A stretch of DNA of 49,158 nt, from the NCBI GenBank assembly GCA_964482325.1, contig CAYZXD010000018.1, positions 1 to 49,158 of the forward strand, read 5' to 3'. The notes under the pieces are model-generated. The model saw only the letters and a program-made list of their open reading frames with translations, had not been told where the DNA came from and made no database searches. The DNA comes from CAYZJV01 sp964482325 (lineage in GTDB: Bacteria > Spirochaetota > Spirochaetia > Sphaerochaetales > Sphaerochaetaceae). The position numbers were made by a program, and so were the translations under genes. Positions 17,763 through 27,306 of the stretch are shown in pieces (positions within the stretch are counted from its first letter, which is position 1; each line of letters opens with the position of its first letter).

Positions 17763-19658
17763 ATGATTAATTATGAAACTGTATTAAAAAAGAAGATGAG
17801 TGAGGAAAGTTTTGCTAAACTGACAGCTCTGAACAATGAACGCATCATGGAATTTATCGGGACGTTTGCAGAACACTGCAATCCGATGTCTATCTACGTG
17901 TGCGATGACAGTGAAAAGGATATCCAATACGTACGTGATCAAGCCCTTGCAAAAGGCGAAGAACACCATCTTGCGAATTCCAAGCAGACAATCCACTGGG
18001 ATGGGTACGGAGATCAGGCTCGCGATAAGAAAAACACCCGGTTCATGGTATACAAAGAAAATATGGAGAAGATGGCAAGCCTGAACTCAATCGAATATGA
18101 AGAAGGTTATGCCGAAATCATGGGAATTGCGAAAGGAATCATGACGGGAAAAGATGCAATCGTACAGTTCTTTTCTGAAGGTCCCACCGAAAGTCCTTTC
18201 ACCATTCCGTGTATTCAGTTTACCGACAGCTGGTACGTTGCTCACTCCGAGTTCATCTTGTACCGCTCAGCTTATAACCACTTTTTGAAAATGAAAGATG
18301 CAGAAAAATCGGAATTCTTCAGATTCATCCATTCAGCCGGCGAACTTGATGAAAACGGATGCTCAGTGAATCTCGATAAGAGAAGAATTTACATGGATAC
18401 CCAGAACAACATCGTGTACTCCATGAATGATCAGTATGCAGGAAACTCTGTGGGTCTGAAAAAGCACTCCATGCGCCTGGCTATCAATAAAGCCGGCAAT
18501 GAAGGCTGGCTTTGTGAACATATGTTCGTCATGGCTGCGGTCGATGAAGAGAAGAACCGGAAAACCTACTTCTGCGGAGCCTATCCAAGTGCTTGTGGAA
18601 AAACTTCCACTGCGATGATTCCAGGAGAACAAATTGTCGGTGATGATATTGCCTACTTCAGAAACATCAATGGTGAATTCAGAGCGGTAAACGTTGAATT
18701 TGGTATGTTCGGAATTATCAAGGACGTTAACGAAAAGGATGATCCGGTTATTTTCAAGAACCTCATGAAAGACCAGGAAGTTATTTTCTCCAATATCCTG
18801 TGTGGTCCGGATAAAAAACCCTACTGGCTCGGCATGGGTATGGAAGCACCCGACGAAGGTCGAAACCATTTCGGTGAATGGAAGAAGGGCACCAAGGATA
18901 ATGCCGGCAATGAAGTCGGTATCGCTCACGGTAATGCTCGTTATACCATGCGACTTGATTATCTTGATAACATCGACAAAGCAGGTTTCGAAGCAAAAGA
19001 CGGAGTTAAAGTTCAGGGTATTCTGTACGGAGGAAGAGACAGTGATATCACCGTACCGGTCGAAGAATCACCAAACTGGAAGGATGGTATCCTGCTGAAG
19101 GCTGCAACACTTGAATCTGAAACCACCAGTGCCACTATCGGCAAAGAAGGGGTTCGAACTCCAAGCCCGATGGCAAATCTCGATTTTGTCTCCTATCCGC
19201 TTGGGACCTATACCATGAATAACATCAAATTCGGGGAGGGAGTAACAGATACCCCAAAAGTATTCAGCAATAACTATTTCATGCGCGGTGAGGACGGAAA
19301 CTTCGTTACCAGTAAACTTGCTAAGAAAGTCTGGCTCCACTGGGCAGAAGGAAGAATCCATGGAGAATATGAAGCGATAGATACGCCAACCGGAAAGATT
19401 CCGCTCTATGAAGATATTGCTGCACTGTTTAAAAAGCACCTCAACGAAGAGTTCTCCAAAGAAACGTATGATTATCTATTTACCTTCCGCTGTACTAAGT
19501 GGATTGAAAAGCTCGAACGGACCAAGGCGTTCTACCAAAAGATGGACAAGCATACACCTCAAGAGATCTTCGACTACTGGAATGCCACTATTGCACGCAT
19601 CGAGAAGGCTCGAGATCAGTATGGTGATCTGATCCTTCCTGGAACCTATAAAGGGTAA
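17763..19658 (+). CDS. pckG: Phosphoenolpyruvate carboxykinase (GTP)
   Basis: GTP-dependent PEP carboxykinase, 631 residues, normal for the family. It interconverts oxaloacetate plus GTP with PEP plus CO2. In fermenters it often runs toward oxaloacetate and succinate. The P-loop GAYPSACGKTS carries the hyper-reactive Cys (about residue 278), and the metal/nucleotide region EQIVGDDIAYF follows. The start is set at 17763, where AAGGAG lies five bases upstream; an ATG at 17748 precedes that site and is rejected. A strong terminator follows at 19692. The gene is transcribed alone. Confidence 0.96.
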   Translation: MINYETVLKKKMSEESFAKLTALNNERIMEFIGTFAEHCNPMSIYVCDDSEKDIQYVRDQALAKGEEHHLANSKQTIHWDGYGDQARDKKNTRFMVYKENMEKMASLNSIEYEEGYAEIMGIAKGIMTGKDAIVQFFSEGPTESPFTIPCIQFTDSWYVAHSEFILYRSAYNHFLKMKDAEKSEFFRFIHSAGELDENGCSVNLDKRRIYMDTQNNIVYSMNDQYAGNSVGLKKHSMRLAINKAGNEGWLCEHMFVMAAVDEEKNRKTYFCGAYPSACGKTSTAMIPGEQIVGDDIAYFRNINGEFRAVNVEFGMFGIIKDVNEKDDPVIFKNLMKDQEVIFSNILCGPDKKPYWLGMGMEAPDEGRNHFGEWKKGTKDNAGNEVGIAHGNARYTMRLDYLDNIDKAGFEAKDGVKVQGILYGGRDSDITVPVEESPNWKDGILLKAATLESETTSATIGKEGVRTPSPMANLDFVSYPLGTYTMNNIKFGEGVTDTPKVFSNNYFMRGEDGNFVTSKLAKKVWLHWAEGRIHGEYEAIDTPTGKIPLYEDIAALFKKHLNEEFSKETYDYLFTFRCTKWIEKLERTKAFYQKMDKHTPQEIFDYWNATIARIEKARDQYGDLILPGTYKG

Positions 19659-19691
19659 CTGAACATAGCAATCAGCTGATTGCACGTGATA

Positions 19692-19724
19692 TGGCACTTA
19701 CGCAGATTGCGTAGGTGCCATTTT
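19692..19724 (+). terminator. Rho-independent terminator of pckG
   Basis: TGGCACTTACGCA (19692-19704) pairs with TGCGTAGGTGCCA (19708-19720) over thirteen positions with one G-U pair and a three-base loop. TTTT follows at 19721-19724. It also separates pckG from the convergent phosphate transporter gene. Confidence 0.9.
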
Positions 19725-19725
19725 A

Positions 19726-21390
19726 TTACCCGAGACGATTGAGACTTTCTGTGATATTTAAACAGTGGTCGCCAATCTGCTCAATATGACGTAGGATATC
19801 GATATACAACAGTTCAGCTTTGACATCGCTACCTGATTGCAGACGTGTGGATGCCGACTGTTTCAGACTACTGCGCATCTGGTTGATATTATTTTCCAAG
19901 GCCACAGCGACAGCAACATTTTCACTGGAAATATGTTCATTGAGATGACTTCGGATAAACCGAATAAACTGATTTACCAGATCAACATAGGGGAGCAGGC
20001 TCTCAATAGCCTTGGAACTAATCTCAATATGTTGTTCATCACATCGCTCTGCAAGAATCATCAGATTATAGCAACTGTCACCAATACTTTCCAATTCGTT
20101 GGTAATACGCATCATGCTGTACACGTTATTGGCACTCACCTGATTCATGTTATCCATGCTGCACTGTGAAAGAAATTTGGTAATCTCCTCCTGCATCTGA
20201 TCAGTAAGGTCTTCCATCTGTTTTTGCGTGACAATCTCTTCTGCATTGAACTTCTCTGAACTGCTGAACATCTCCCAAAATCGCGTAAACATATCAGCGA
20301 TGATATCCGCCATCTTCGAAAGCTCCCGCTTCACAGTAATGAGATACAGCTCAGGGGTATCCTGCATCGTTGCTCGAATGTACTTCAGTGAATACACCTG
20401 CGGCCCGCCTACCTCATCCGGTACCAGTTTTGTCACAATCCTTGCGAGGAGAGGAACGAAGAAACTGCAGAAAAAAGTATTTGTAATATTGAAGAGTGTA
20501 TGGAACATCGCAAGATGAGCAGGTAATGAAGTAACCCCTTCAACTGCATAGACATCCCCGGGAATAATACTATTGACCAAGCTGAGGAATAGTCCAAAGA
20601 CCGGAGTCATCCAGATTACTCCGAAAATATTGAATAGCGTGTGGGCCCTACTCGCTCTGCGGGCATTCACACTCGTTCCCAACGAAGCAAGGTAAGCCGT
20701 AATGGTCGTACCGATATTTTCACCAAGTACGATAGCAGCTGCTGTAGGATAATCAATCCACCCCGCATACGCCATCGTCAGGGTAATGGCCATGGCGGCC
20801 GAAGATGACTGTACGATGACCGTTAAAAGAGTTCCCACTAAAACAAATAGGAAATAGGAGAGCAATCCATGATTAGTAAACTGACCCAACCAAGATAATA
20901 CCTCTGGATGCTGACTGATATCAGGAACTGATCCTTTGAGAAAATCCAATCCCATAAACAACAGACCGAATCCGATAAGAGTCTCTCCGATGTCCTGTTT
21001 ATTGATTTTCTTGACGACCATCAAGACAAATCCAATACCGATAGCCGGGAGAGCCATTGCACTGATATTTACCTTGAATCCCAAAATAGCAACAATCCAG
21101 CCGGTGACCGTGGTACCGATATTCGCTCCCATGATCACGCCGATTGATTGAGTAAGCTGCAGCAGTCCTGCATTTACAAAACTCACCACCATAACGGTGG
21201 TGGCAGAAGAAGATTGTACAATAGCAGTGATGGCAAATCCGGTAAGAATTGCAAGAATCCGGTTTCCGGTCATGAAGTTCAGAATACTCTGCAGCCGTTC
21301 GCCTGCACTCTTCTGAATACCATCACTCATGGTTCGCATGCCGAACAGGAATAAGCCCAAACTGCCGAGAATACTCAATACCTGATACAC
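19726..21390 (-). CDS. Na/Pi cotransporter family protein (NptA/YjbB) with PhoU-like tail
   Basis: Sodium-dependent phosphate cotransporter of the NptA/PNaS family, 554 residues. The membrane part (about 1-330) contains the duplicated signature TAIVQSSSATT and TVIVQSSSAAM. A cytosolic helical tail (about 340-554) resembles the PhoU fold, as in bacterial NptA. The start is GTG with AGGAG eight bases upstream. Relatives import phosphate or, in E. coli YjbB, export it, so direction is not settled. No pho regulon genes lie nearby. It follows the radical-SAM gene on the same strand with a 69-base gap. Confidence 0.92.
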   Translation of the reverse strand: MYQVLSILGSLGLFLFGMRTMSDGIQKSAGERLQSILNFMTGNRILAILTGFAITAIVQSSSATTVMVVSFVNAGLLQLTQSIGVIMGANIGTTVTGWIVAILGFKVNISAMALPAIGIGFVLMVVKKINKQDIGETLIGFGLLFMGLDFLKGSVPDISQHPEVLSWLGQFTNHGLLSYFLFVLVGTLLTVIVQSSSAAMAITLTMAYAGWIDYPTAAAIVLGENIGTTITAYLASLGTSVNARRASRAHTLFNIFGVIWMTPVFGLFLSLVNSIIPGDVYAVEGVTSLPAHLAMFHTLFNITNTFFCSFFVPLLARIVTKLVPDEVGGPQVYSLKYIRATMQDTPELYLITVKRELSKMADIIADMFTRFWEMFSSSEKFNAEEIVTQKQMEDLTDQMQEEITKFLSQCSMDNMNQVSANNVYSMMRITNELESIGDSCYNLMILAERCDEQHIEISSKAIESLLPYVDLVNQFIRFIRSHLNEHISSENVAVAVALENNINQMRSSLKQSASTRLQSGSDVKAELLYIDILRHIEQIGDHCLNITESLNRLG

Positions 21391-21459
21391 CGTATGTTCT
21401 CCTTTTGAGACCCTTTTTTGAATGTAACAGACTGTTTCATAATTGAAAAGAGGATGTCA

Positions 21460-22632
21460 TTACTGTTCTACATAATTTCGGGCTCGCTCCATCAGATATC
21501 GCGGCATATGGAAGTCTTCCAAAGAACCTAGGGGAAAATGTTTACGATGATTGACGATACGTCGGGCAAGAGTCGGTCCGATCCCGGGAACTCGAAGCAG
21601 CTGGCTTTGTGTCCCTCGAGAAAGCGATACGGGGAAATATTGGGGATGCTGTTGTGCCCAGGAAAGCTTCGGGTCCTGAGCAAGGGGTAAATTACCGGTT
21701 GGGTCGAAGACCAATTCATCCAGAGAAAAGCCATACGAACGAAAGAGGTAATCAACCTGATATAATCGATGTTCACGAAGCAGGCTCTCTGCGTTTCCTT
21801 GAACAGGTGAGAAACCGGGAAGCATGAGCTGGTCATCGACGGCTTCATCAGATGGCTGTCTGAGTTCACCGGGAATTGAGGCATCTCCCAGCCCTTTCTG
21901 GTAAGCGCTGAAGTAGAGTCGGTCAAAATTCAGTCTGCGGTATAAACTCCATGAATAGGAGAGGATTTCCCGATCCAGCTCATCAGAAGCTCCCACAATA
22001 AACTGACTGGTCTTCGTCACCTTTTCGTGCGGACCGCCTTTTGCAGTCTGCCTGCTCAGATATTTCAGCCCATCAATAATATCGGCCTCATACTGTTTTG
22101 ATCCCGATAATTTGGCGGCATGTATCGGTCCCGGCACCTCGATATTCAGTGATACCGCAGAAGCAAGTTCAAGTGCCCGATCCATTGCTGAACGGGATGC
22201 TCCGGGGATGATCTTGATATGGATATATCCGCGGTATCGATACTGTGACCGAAGAATCTCCGCAGTGGCAATCAGGCGATCCATGGTGTAATCGGGAGAG
22301 CCGATTACCCCTGAACTGAGAAACAGACCGATCAAAGGCCGTTTCGTCTGAAACTGGAGAAAAAAGCGTGCGAGCTCATCAGGCTGTAATGTAATTCTTG
22401 GGGTATCGGTCCCTTCCCGCAAGGGACAATACCGACAATCATTGGTACAGGCATTCGAGACCAGTGTCTTCAGCATGATCCCTGATCCACCCCCTGCGAC
22501 CGTTACTGGATACAACCAGGACCCGGACGATGACCGTTTGCGATGCTCCTCCGGATTTTTTGTGGAACAGGCACACGATAAATCGTACTGTGCATCCCGA
22601 GAAAGAATATTGAGTTTCTCAGCGGTATCCAT
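21460..22632 (-). CDS. Radical SAM protein, putative DNA modification/repair family
   Basis: Radical SAM enzyme of the family annotated as putative DNA modification/repair radical SAM protein (rSAM_link_UDG type). The cluster motif is C62-x3-C66-x2-C69 in ACTNDCRYCP. A C-terminal helix-hairpin-helix (RVPGIGPTLARRIVNHR, about residue 345-365) suggests nucleic-acid binding. It has 390 residues from the ATG at 22632. A longer frame starts with TTG inside the fabV terminator and is rejected. No good ribosome binding site is visible. In many genomes it is adjacent to a uracil-DNA-glycosylase-like protein; that partner is not in this window. The reaction is unknown. Confidence 0.85.
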   Translation of the reverse strand: MDTAEKLNILSRDAQYDLSCACSTKNPEEHRKRSSSGSWLYPVTVAGGGSGIMLKTLVSNACTNDCRYCPLREGTDTPRITLQPDELARFFLQFQTKRPLIGLFLSSGVIGSPDYTMDRLIATAEILRSQYRYRGYIHIKIIPGASRSAMDRALELASAVSLNIEVPGPIHAAKLSGSKQYEADIIDGLKYLSRQTAKGGPHEKVTKTSQFIVGASDELDREILSYSWSLYRRLNFDRLYFSAYQKGLGDASIPGELRQPSDEAVDDQLMLPGFSPVQGNAESLLREHRLYQVDYLFRSYGFSLDELVFDPTGNLPLAQDPKLSWAQQHPQYFPVSLSRGTQSQLLRVPGIGPTLARRIVNHRKHFPLGSLEDFHMPRYLMERARNYVEQ

Positions 22633-22669
22633 GCAGATACGGTAACATATGTTGAGTAATTTTAGCAAG

Positions 22670-22697
22670 AAAAAAGAGCCCCGTTTCCGAAGCTCTC
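22670..22697 (-). terminator. Rho-independent terminator of the fab operon
   Basis: On the minus strand AGAGCTTCG pairs with CGGGGCTCT (two G-U pairs) around a GAAA tetraloop and runs into six T. It lies directly after fabV, so the fatty-acid operon ends here. Confidence 0.9.
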
Positions 22698-22703
22698 ACC
22701 CAG

Positions 22704-23891
22704 CTACACGATACGGGGATCTACATCCGCATCGTAGTCGATATCGGGATAGCCAAATCCATGAATATGGTCGTAGGCTGTTCTAAATCCTTCCAAATCA
22801 CCGGCAATCATAGGTACCCCGGGCTGCTGCAGATTCCATCTGCGCAACACTTCCTCCTGCACATCTTCGCGCATCTCCCAGTCATCAAGCCGTATACGGC
22901 CCTGATCATCGGTAGGGACGGCTTCCCCGGTATATAATCGATCGGTAAACAGCCGGAAAATTTGTTCAGTGCACTCCTCATGAAGACCTTTATCTTTCAT
23001 GACATCATAGAGTAACGCAATATACAGAGGAACTACGGGAATTACGGCACTCGCTCGTGTAACAAGCGCTTTATTTACCGAAACATAGGCAGATCCACCA
23101 ACAATTTTCAGCTTTTCTGAAAGTTCTTGTGCCGTGTTCTCCAAATGCTCTTTTGCTTTTCCAATTGTTCCCTCACGATAGACCGGAAAAGTAATCTCGG
23201 GCCCGATATACGAGTAGGCGACTGTTTTAACCCCTTCAGCCAACACTCCCTGATTGAGCAGCTCAGTCATCCACAGGTTCCAATCCTCACCACCCATCAC
23301 TTTGACTGTTTCAGCAATCTGCTGCTTTTCAGCAGGAGCAATTTCCGCTTCTTCAACAATTCCCGAAAAAGCATCAACCGAAAGTGCTTTATAGGTCTTC
23401 CCGATCGGTTTAAGTACCGATGTGTAGGTATCCCCCGTATCGGGATCAATGCGAATCGGTGAAGCTAGACTGTAGACAACAAGATCCACCTGCTTCATGT
23501 GTTCTTGTATCAATCGAACCGTCCGTGCTTTCATTTCGTGAGAAAAAGCGTCACCGAACAGACTCTCTGCATAGAGTCCTCTTCGGTGTGCTTCCTGCTC
23601 AAAAGCTTTTGTATTGTACCAACCCGGAGTGGCTACTTTCCGTTCTGAAGGCTCCCGTTCAAAGGAAATATTGATAGTATCGGCATTACCGAGAACAGCC
23701 GCACTCATGCGGGAGGCAAGTCCGTAACCGGTTGATCCACCGATTACCAGCACACGCTTTGCATAAGGTTTTCCCGTGTATTGACCCTTTTGGCTATCCA
23801 AATAGGCAAACTGCTCATGAACATATGAGGCACATCCTTTCGGATGTGCGGTCAAGGAGACATTACGCATAATTTTCTGCTTGATGATCAT
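22704..23891 (-). CDS. fabV: Trans-2-enoyl-ACP/CoA reductase FabV
   Basis: NADH-dependent enoyl reductase of the FabV/TER family, 395 residues, catalysing the last step of each elongation cycle. The Tyr-x8-Lys catalytic pair is Y238/K247 in FPVYREGTIGKAK, and the nucleotide site is GGSTGYGLASR (about 51-61). The start is the ATG at 23891, overlapping the fabZ stop as ATGA with AGGAGGAG upstream; the longer frame is rejected. Last gene of the fab operon and the only enoyl reductase in it. FabV enzymes are insensitive to triclosan, a family property and not a test of this protein. Some relatives instead make butyryl-CoA; the operon context favours fatty-acid synthesis. Confidence 0.95.
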   Translation of the reverse strand: MIIKQKIMRNVSLTAHPKGCASYVHEQFAYLDSQKGQYTGKPYAKRVLVIGGSTGYGLASRMSAAVLGNADTINISFEREPSERKVATPGWYNTKAFEQEAHRRGLYAESLFGDAFSHEMKARTVRLIQEHMKQVDLVVYSLASPIRIDPDTGDTYTSVLKPIGKTYKALSVDAFSGIVEEAEIAPAEKQQIAETVKVMGGEDWNLWMTELLNQGVLAEGVKTVAYSYIGPEITFPVYREGTIGKAKEHLENTAQELSEKLKIVGGSAYVSVNKALVTRASAVIPVVPLYIALLYDVMKDKGLHEECTEQIFRLFTDRLYTGEAVPTDDQGRIRLDDWEMREDVQEEVLRRWNLQQPGVPMIAGDLEGFRTAYDHIHGFGYPDIDYDADVDPRIV

Positions 23892-24340
23892 CGGTTCTCC
23901 TCCTGGGGTGATGTATCGCTGAGAATGCACATCCAGGTGGCCTCTGCAGCAAGTTCTCCGTCAATAGTAATAGTACCTTTCTGTCGTATTACCTGCTGCG
24001 AAACCCGCAGATTATGTACATGAATGGTGGCAGTATCTCCTGGTCTCACCTGTTTGCGGAATTTTACCTTCTCAACTGAAGCTAGCACAAACAGTGCGCC
24101 CGCAGGAAGAATATTCATCTGGCACAACCCTGCTCCGCCACACTGTGCCATCGTCTCTATCAGGAGAACACCCGGGACCACAGGATATTCAGGGAAGTGG
24201 CCGGCAAAGAAAAATTCATCGGGATCGAACGTACGCACTCCCACGGTATGATGTTCATCTGCTTCAATTAACGAATCCAAGAAGAGAAAAGGCTTTCTAT
24301 GCAAGAGTAATTCCTCTGGGGTACTAAACGAAAGGCTCAT
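23888..24340 (-). CDS. fabZ: 3-hydroxyacyl-ACP dehydratase FabZ
   Basis: Hot-dog-fold dehydratase, 150 residues, converting 3-hydroxyacyl-ACP to trans-2-enoyl-ACP. The catalytic pair is H48 (FFFAGHFPEYPVVPG) and E62 (IETMAQCGG). AGGAG lies seven bases before the ATG, and fabF ends 12 bases upstream. Its stop overlaps the fabV start, which couples dehydration and enoyl reduction at translation. FabA-like isomerase activity cannot be excluded from sequence, but the motif follows FabZ. Confidence 0.94.
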   Translation of the reverse strand: MSLSFSTPEELLLHRKPFLFLDSLIEADEHHTVGVRTFDPDEFFFAGHFPEYPVVPGVLLIETMAQCGGAGLCQMNILPAGALFVLASVEKVKFRKQVRPGDTATIHVHNLRVSQQVIRQKGTITIDGELAAEATWMCILSDTSPQEENR

Positions 24341-24352
24341 TACTTTTCTCCT

Positions 24353-25612
24353 CTACTGCGGTGCACCGGTAAAAACCAGAGCGCCGTTATGTCCACCAAA
24401 TCCAAGTGATTCACTGAGTGCATACGTTATCTTACCGGGAATTCCCTGATTCGGGACATAATCTAGATCACATTCAGGATCGGGGTTCTCAAGATTTAGC
24501 GTACACGGATAGAACGAATTGCGTATCGCAAGGAGCGTAATGATTGCCTCCACTGCTCCCGCCGCTGCCACTAAATGACTCGTCATAGATTTAGTTGAAG
24601 AGACCTTCAATTGTTTGGCATGCTCGCCAAATACCTGCTTGATTGCCTTCGTTTCCATGACGTCATTCGCCTCGGTACTTGTTCCATGGGCATTGATATA
24701 ATCGATAGCCGCAGGTTCCAGCTGTGCTTCACGGAGAGCTGCCCGCATCGCACGTGCAGCTCCATCACCTTCAGGATTAGGAGCAGTCAAATGATATGCA
24801 TCACAAGTCATACCATACCCAAGAATTTCACCAAGGATTACGGCACCACGAGACCGGGCAGCTTCGAGCTCTTCAAGTATCAGAACACCGGCACCTTCTC
24901 CTAATACAAAGCCGTCCCGGTCCTTATCAAATGGACGACAAGCCTGTTCGGGAGTATCGTTGTACGCAGTGGAAAGTGCTTGAATACGACAGAACCCCGC
25001 TACCGCCAGCTTTGTGATGGCACCTTCTGTGCCACCAGTAACCGCCATATCGACGATACCATGCTTGATCGCATGGAATGCGGCTCCTATTGCATCGGTT
25101 CCCGCTGCACAGGCAGTTACGGTAGTGTGACAGGGGCCTAACAGACCATACTTGATTGCAATATTTCCCGCAGCTTCGTTGGAAATCAATTTGGGAATCG
25201 TCAAAGGTGCTACCGCACGCGGTCCACGACTGAAGAGCTTTTCCAGATTGTCTTCAACGATTTCAAATCCCCCGATACCGTTTCCGAGATACACTCCCGA
25301 ACGCTCCGGATCGTATCCTCCCTCACCATTCGGACCGAATCCGGCTTCCTGCATTGCCTGAACGGCAGCATACACCGCATATTGGGTAAAATCGGCCATT
25401 GACCGGATTTCCTTTCTATCAAGAAGATCTGAAGGGTCAAAATCACGAATTTCTCCCGCAACCCGAGAGGGATACTCTGTGGTATCGAACTTGGTAAGGG
25501 GACCAATACCGCTCTTTCCTGCTTTAATGTTATCCCATAACTGTTGAACGCGAAAGCCAAGCGGGTTCACTGTTCCCATACCGGTTACTACTACACGTCT
25601 ATTGTGTGCCAT
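24353..25612 (-). CDS. fabF: 3-oxoacyl-ACP synthase II FabF
   Basis: Thiolase-fold condensing enzyme (KAS II), 419 residues, extending acyl-ACP with malonyl-ACP. The Cys-His-His triad is C168 (TVTACAAG), H309 (NAHGTSTEAND) and H346 (KSMTSHLVAAAG). The last motif has S where most FabF have G. The stop codon of fabG forms part of its ribosome binding site (TAGGAG), with the ATG seven bases on. Cytoplasmic, part of FASII. Confidence 0.96.
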   Translation of the reverse strand: MAHNRRVVVTGMGTVNPLGFRVQQLWDNIKAGKSGIGPLTKFDTTEYPSRVAGEIRDFDPSDLLDRKEIRSMADFTQYAVYAAVQAMQEAGFGPNGEGGYDPERSGVYLGNGIGGFEIVEDNLEKLFSRGPRAVAPLTIPKLISNEAAGNIAIKYGLLGPCHTTVTACAAGTDAIGAAFHAIKHGIVDMAVTGGTEGAITKLAVAGFCRIQALSTAYNDTPEQACRPFDKDRDGFVLGEGAGVLILEELEAARSRGAVILGEILGYGMTCDAYHLTAPNPEGDGAARAMRAALREAQLEPAAIDYINAHGTSTEANDVMETKAIKQVFGEHAKQLKVSSTKSMTSHLVAAAGAVEAIITLLAIRNSFYPCTLNLENPDPECDLDYVPNQGIPGKITYALSESLGFGGHNGALVFTGAPQ

Positions 25613-25622
25613 ATATCAACTC

Positions 25623-26357
25623 CTACATCGCCATCCCGCCATCAACAGCGAGAACCTGTCCTGTCATATAAGACGCCTGATTACTGCAGAGAAATGCAAC
25701 GACAGATGCAATTTCTGCTGCTTTTCCTATCCTTCCTAATGGGATCTGGCTCTGCAGCTGTGTTTTGGCTGTATCAGGAAGGGACGCCGTCATATCGGTA
25801 TCAATAAACCCCGGAGCCACAACATTGACTCGAACCGAACGTGCTGCAAGCTCTCGTGCAAGGCTCTTAGAAAAACCGATCAAACCGGCCTTTGATGCCG
25901 CATAATTTGTCTGTCCTGCATTACCCATAATGCCGACCACGGAAGAGATATTTACTATCGATCCCGATCTCCTTGAAGCCATATGCCTGCCAATCGTACG
26001 ACACGTGAGAAAAGCGCCGGTGAGATTTACCCGGAGCACCTCATCCCAGGCATCATCCTTCATCCGCATAATAAGACCGTCACGGGTAATACCGGCATTG
26101 TTCACCAGCACATCAAGATACTCTGCCTGCTGCATCACTTCAGCCAAGGCCTGTTGTACCGATTCAGCTTCTCCCATATCACAGGCAATCCAGTGGATCT
26201 GATCACGGATATCATGTGATTGATCGGTAAAATCACCTTCAGATCGAGATCCATACCAAACCTGCATCCCACTGTTAACCAGCGAAAGTACAATTTCTTT
26301 GCCGATCCCGCGGGAACCTCCGGTAACAAACGCATGTTTTTGTTGCAACTCACTCAT
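25623..26357 (-). CDS. fabG: 3-oxoacyl-ACP reductase FabG
   Basis: NADPH-dependent short-chain dehydrogenase, 244 residues. It has TGGSRGIG (12-19), NNAG (86-89) and the catalytic S139-x12-Y152-x3-K156. The C-terminal SYMTGQVLAVDGGMAM is typical of FabG. The start is the ATG at 26357, with GGAGG nine bases upstream and an eight-base overlap with fabD. A longer frame would add twelve residues and is rejected. It reduces 3-oxoacyl-ACP between FabF/FabH and FabZ. Confidence 0.95.
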   Translation of the reverse strand: MSELQQKHAFVTGGSRGIGKEIVLSLVNSGMQVWYGSRSEGDFTDQSHDIRDQIHWIACDMGEAESVQQALAEVMQQAEYLDVLVNNAGITRDGLIMRMKDDAWDEVLRVNLTGAFLTCRTIGRHMASRRSGSIVNISSVVGIMGNAGQTNYAASKAGLIGFSKSLARELAARSVRVNVVAPGFIDTDMTASLPDTAKTQLQSQIPLGRIGKAAEIASVVAFLCSNQASYMTGQVLAVDGGMAM

Positions 26358-27306
26358 GGGATAATTCCTCCCTAACAATTGAACGGATATCATCTGCAGT
26401 CCCTGCAGGAAGGCAGGTCATAGTATATCCACTGGATTTCCATAATCCGCTGAGAACAGATCCGGGACCCGCTTCTATCGTTGCTGTCACCTGCTCAGTA
26501 TCCACCAAGTGTTGCATAATTGTCGTCCAGCGTACAGGGGAAGAGAGTTGTCGCACACAAAGGTCCCTCACTTCTTCTCCCGTCGCCACCCGGGATCCTG
26601 TTACCGTTGCATACAGTGGAACGTGCGGATCATGAAAGGAAAACTGCGATAGGAACTCAGAGAATTCATCCTGAGCTTCCTGCATTAGCGGTGTATGGAA
26701 TGGTCCGGAAACACGGAGAGGAATCACCCGACGGGCTCCCGCAGTTTTCAGAGCTTCGGTGCATCGTTCAATCTCCGCAGCCAAACCACTGATGACCACC
26801 TGCAGCGGTCCATTGTCATTAGCACAGTAGAGCTGTTTTGCTTCCCTCTCTGCCAATACCCGCTCAACGGCATTAAATCCAAGACCGATAATTGCAGCCA
26901 TACCGAGTGTTCCGTGACGAGTGGCAGATTCTTCGGATGCCTTCGCCATCAAGGCTCCTCGTTTTGCGACAATTGCAAATAAATCTTCATCAGAAAGCAC
27001 CTGAGCTCCCGCATAGGCAGAGAGCTCACCAAGACTGAATCCTGCATGACACTCAGGATTAATTCCCTCTTCATGGAGCACGACTGCCGCACTGCGGTTG
27101 GCGAGAGTGACGGCAATTTGTGTAATTTCCGTCTGTTTCAATACTTCATCATCCGCAGTTTCCAACAGCTGGTGTAAATTTCGTCCGGTAATATCAGAGG
27201 CAAGTGAAAACAGATGTTGAACTGCCTGAGACTGATCATAGAGATCAAGTGCCATACGTGGCTTCTGTGCTCCCTGTCCAGGGTAGCATGCTGCATACTT
27301 TACCAT
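26350..27306 (-). CDS. fabD: Malonyl-CoA:ACP transacylase FabD
   Basis: Transfers malonyl from CoA to acyl carrier protein. It has 318 residues with the nucleophile S91 in GFSLGE (most relatives have GHSLGE) and the catalytic H204 in GPFHTPLM. The N-terminal PGQGAQ is intact. The ATG overlaps the fabH stop by seven bases. Its GGAGG is 12 bases upstream, rather far, so translation may depend on coupling to fabH. It supplies malonyl-ACP to FabH and FabF. The substitution next to the active serine is conservative in position; activity is expected but not certain. Confidence 0.94.
   Translation of the reverse strand: MVKYAACYPGQGAQKPRMALDLYDQSQAVQHLFSLASDITGRNLHQLLETADDEVLKQTEITQIAVTLANRSAAVVLHEEGINPECHAGFSLGELSAYAGAQVLSDEDLFAIVAKRGALMAKASEESATRHGTLGMAAIIGLGFNAVERVLAEREAKQLYCANDNGPLQVVISGLAAEIERCTEALKTAGARRVIPLRVSGPFHTPLMQEAQDEFSEFLSQFSFHDPHVPLYATVTGSRVATGEEVRDLCVRQLSSPVRWTTIMQHLVDTEQVTATIEAGPGSVLSGLWKSSGYTMTCLPAGTADDIRSIVREELSHE

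Noticed and set aside
19150..19162. GGTTCGAACTCC resembling a tRNA T-arm
   Set aside because: It lies inside the pckG coding sequence and has no acceptor or anticodon stem around it.
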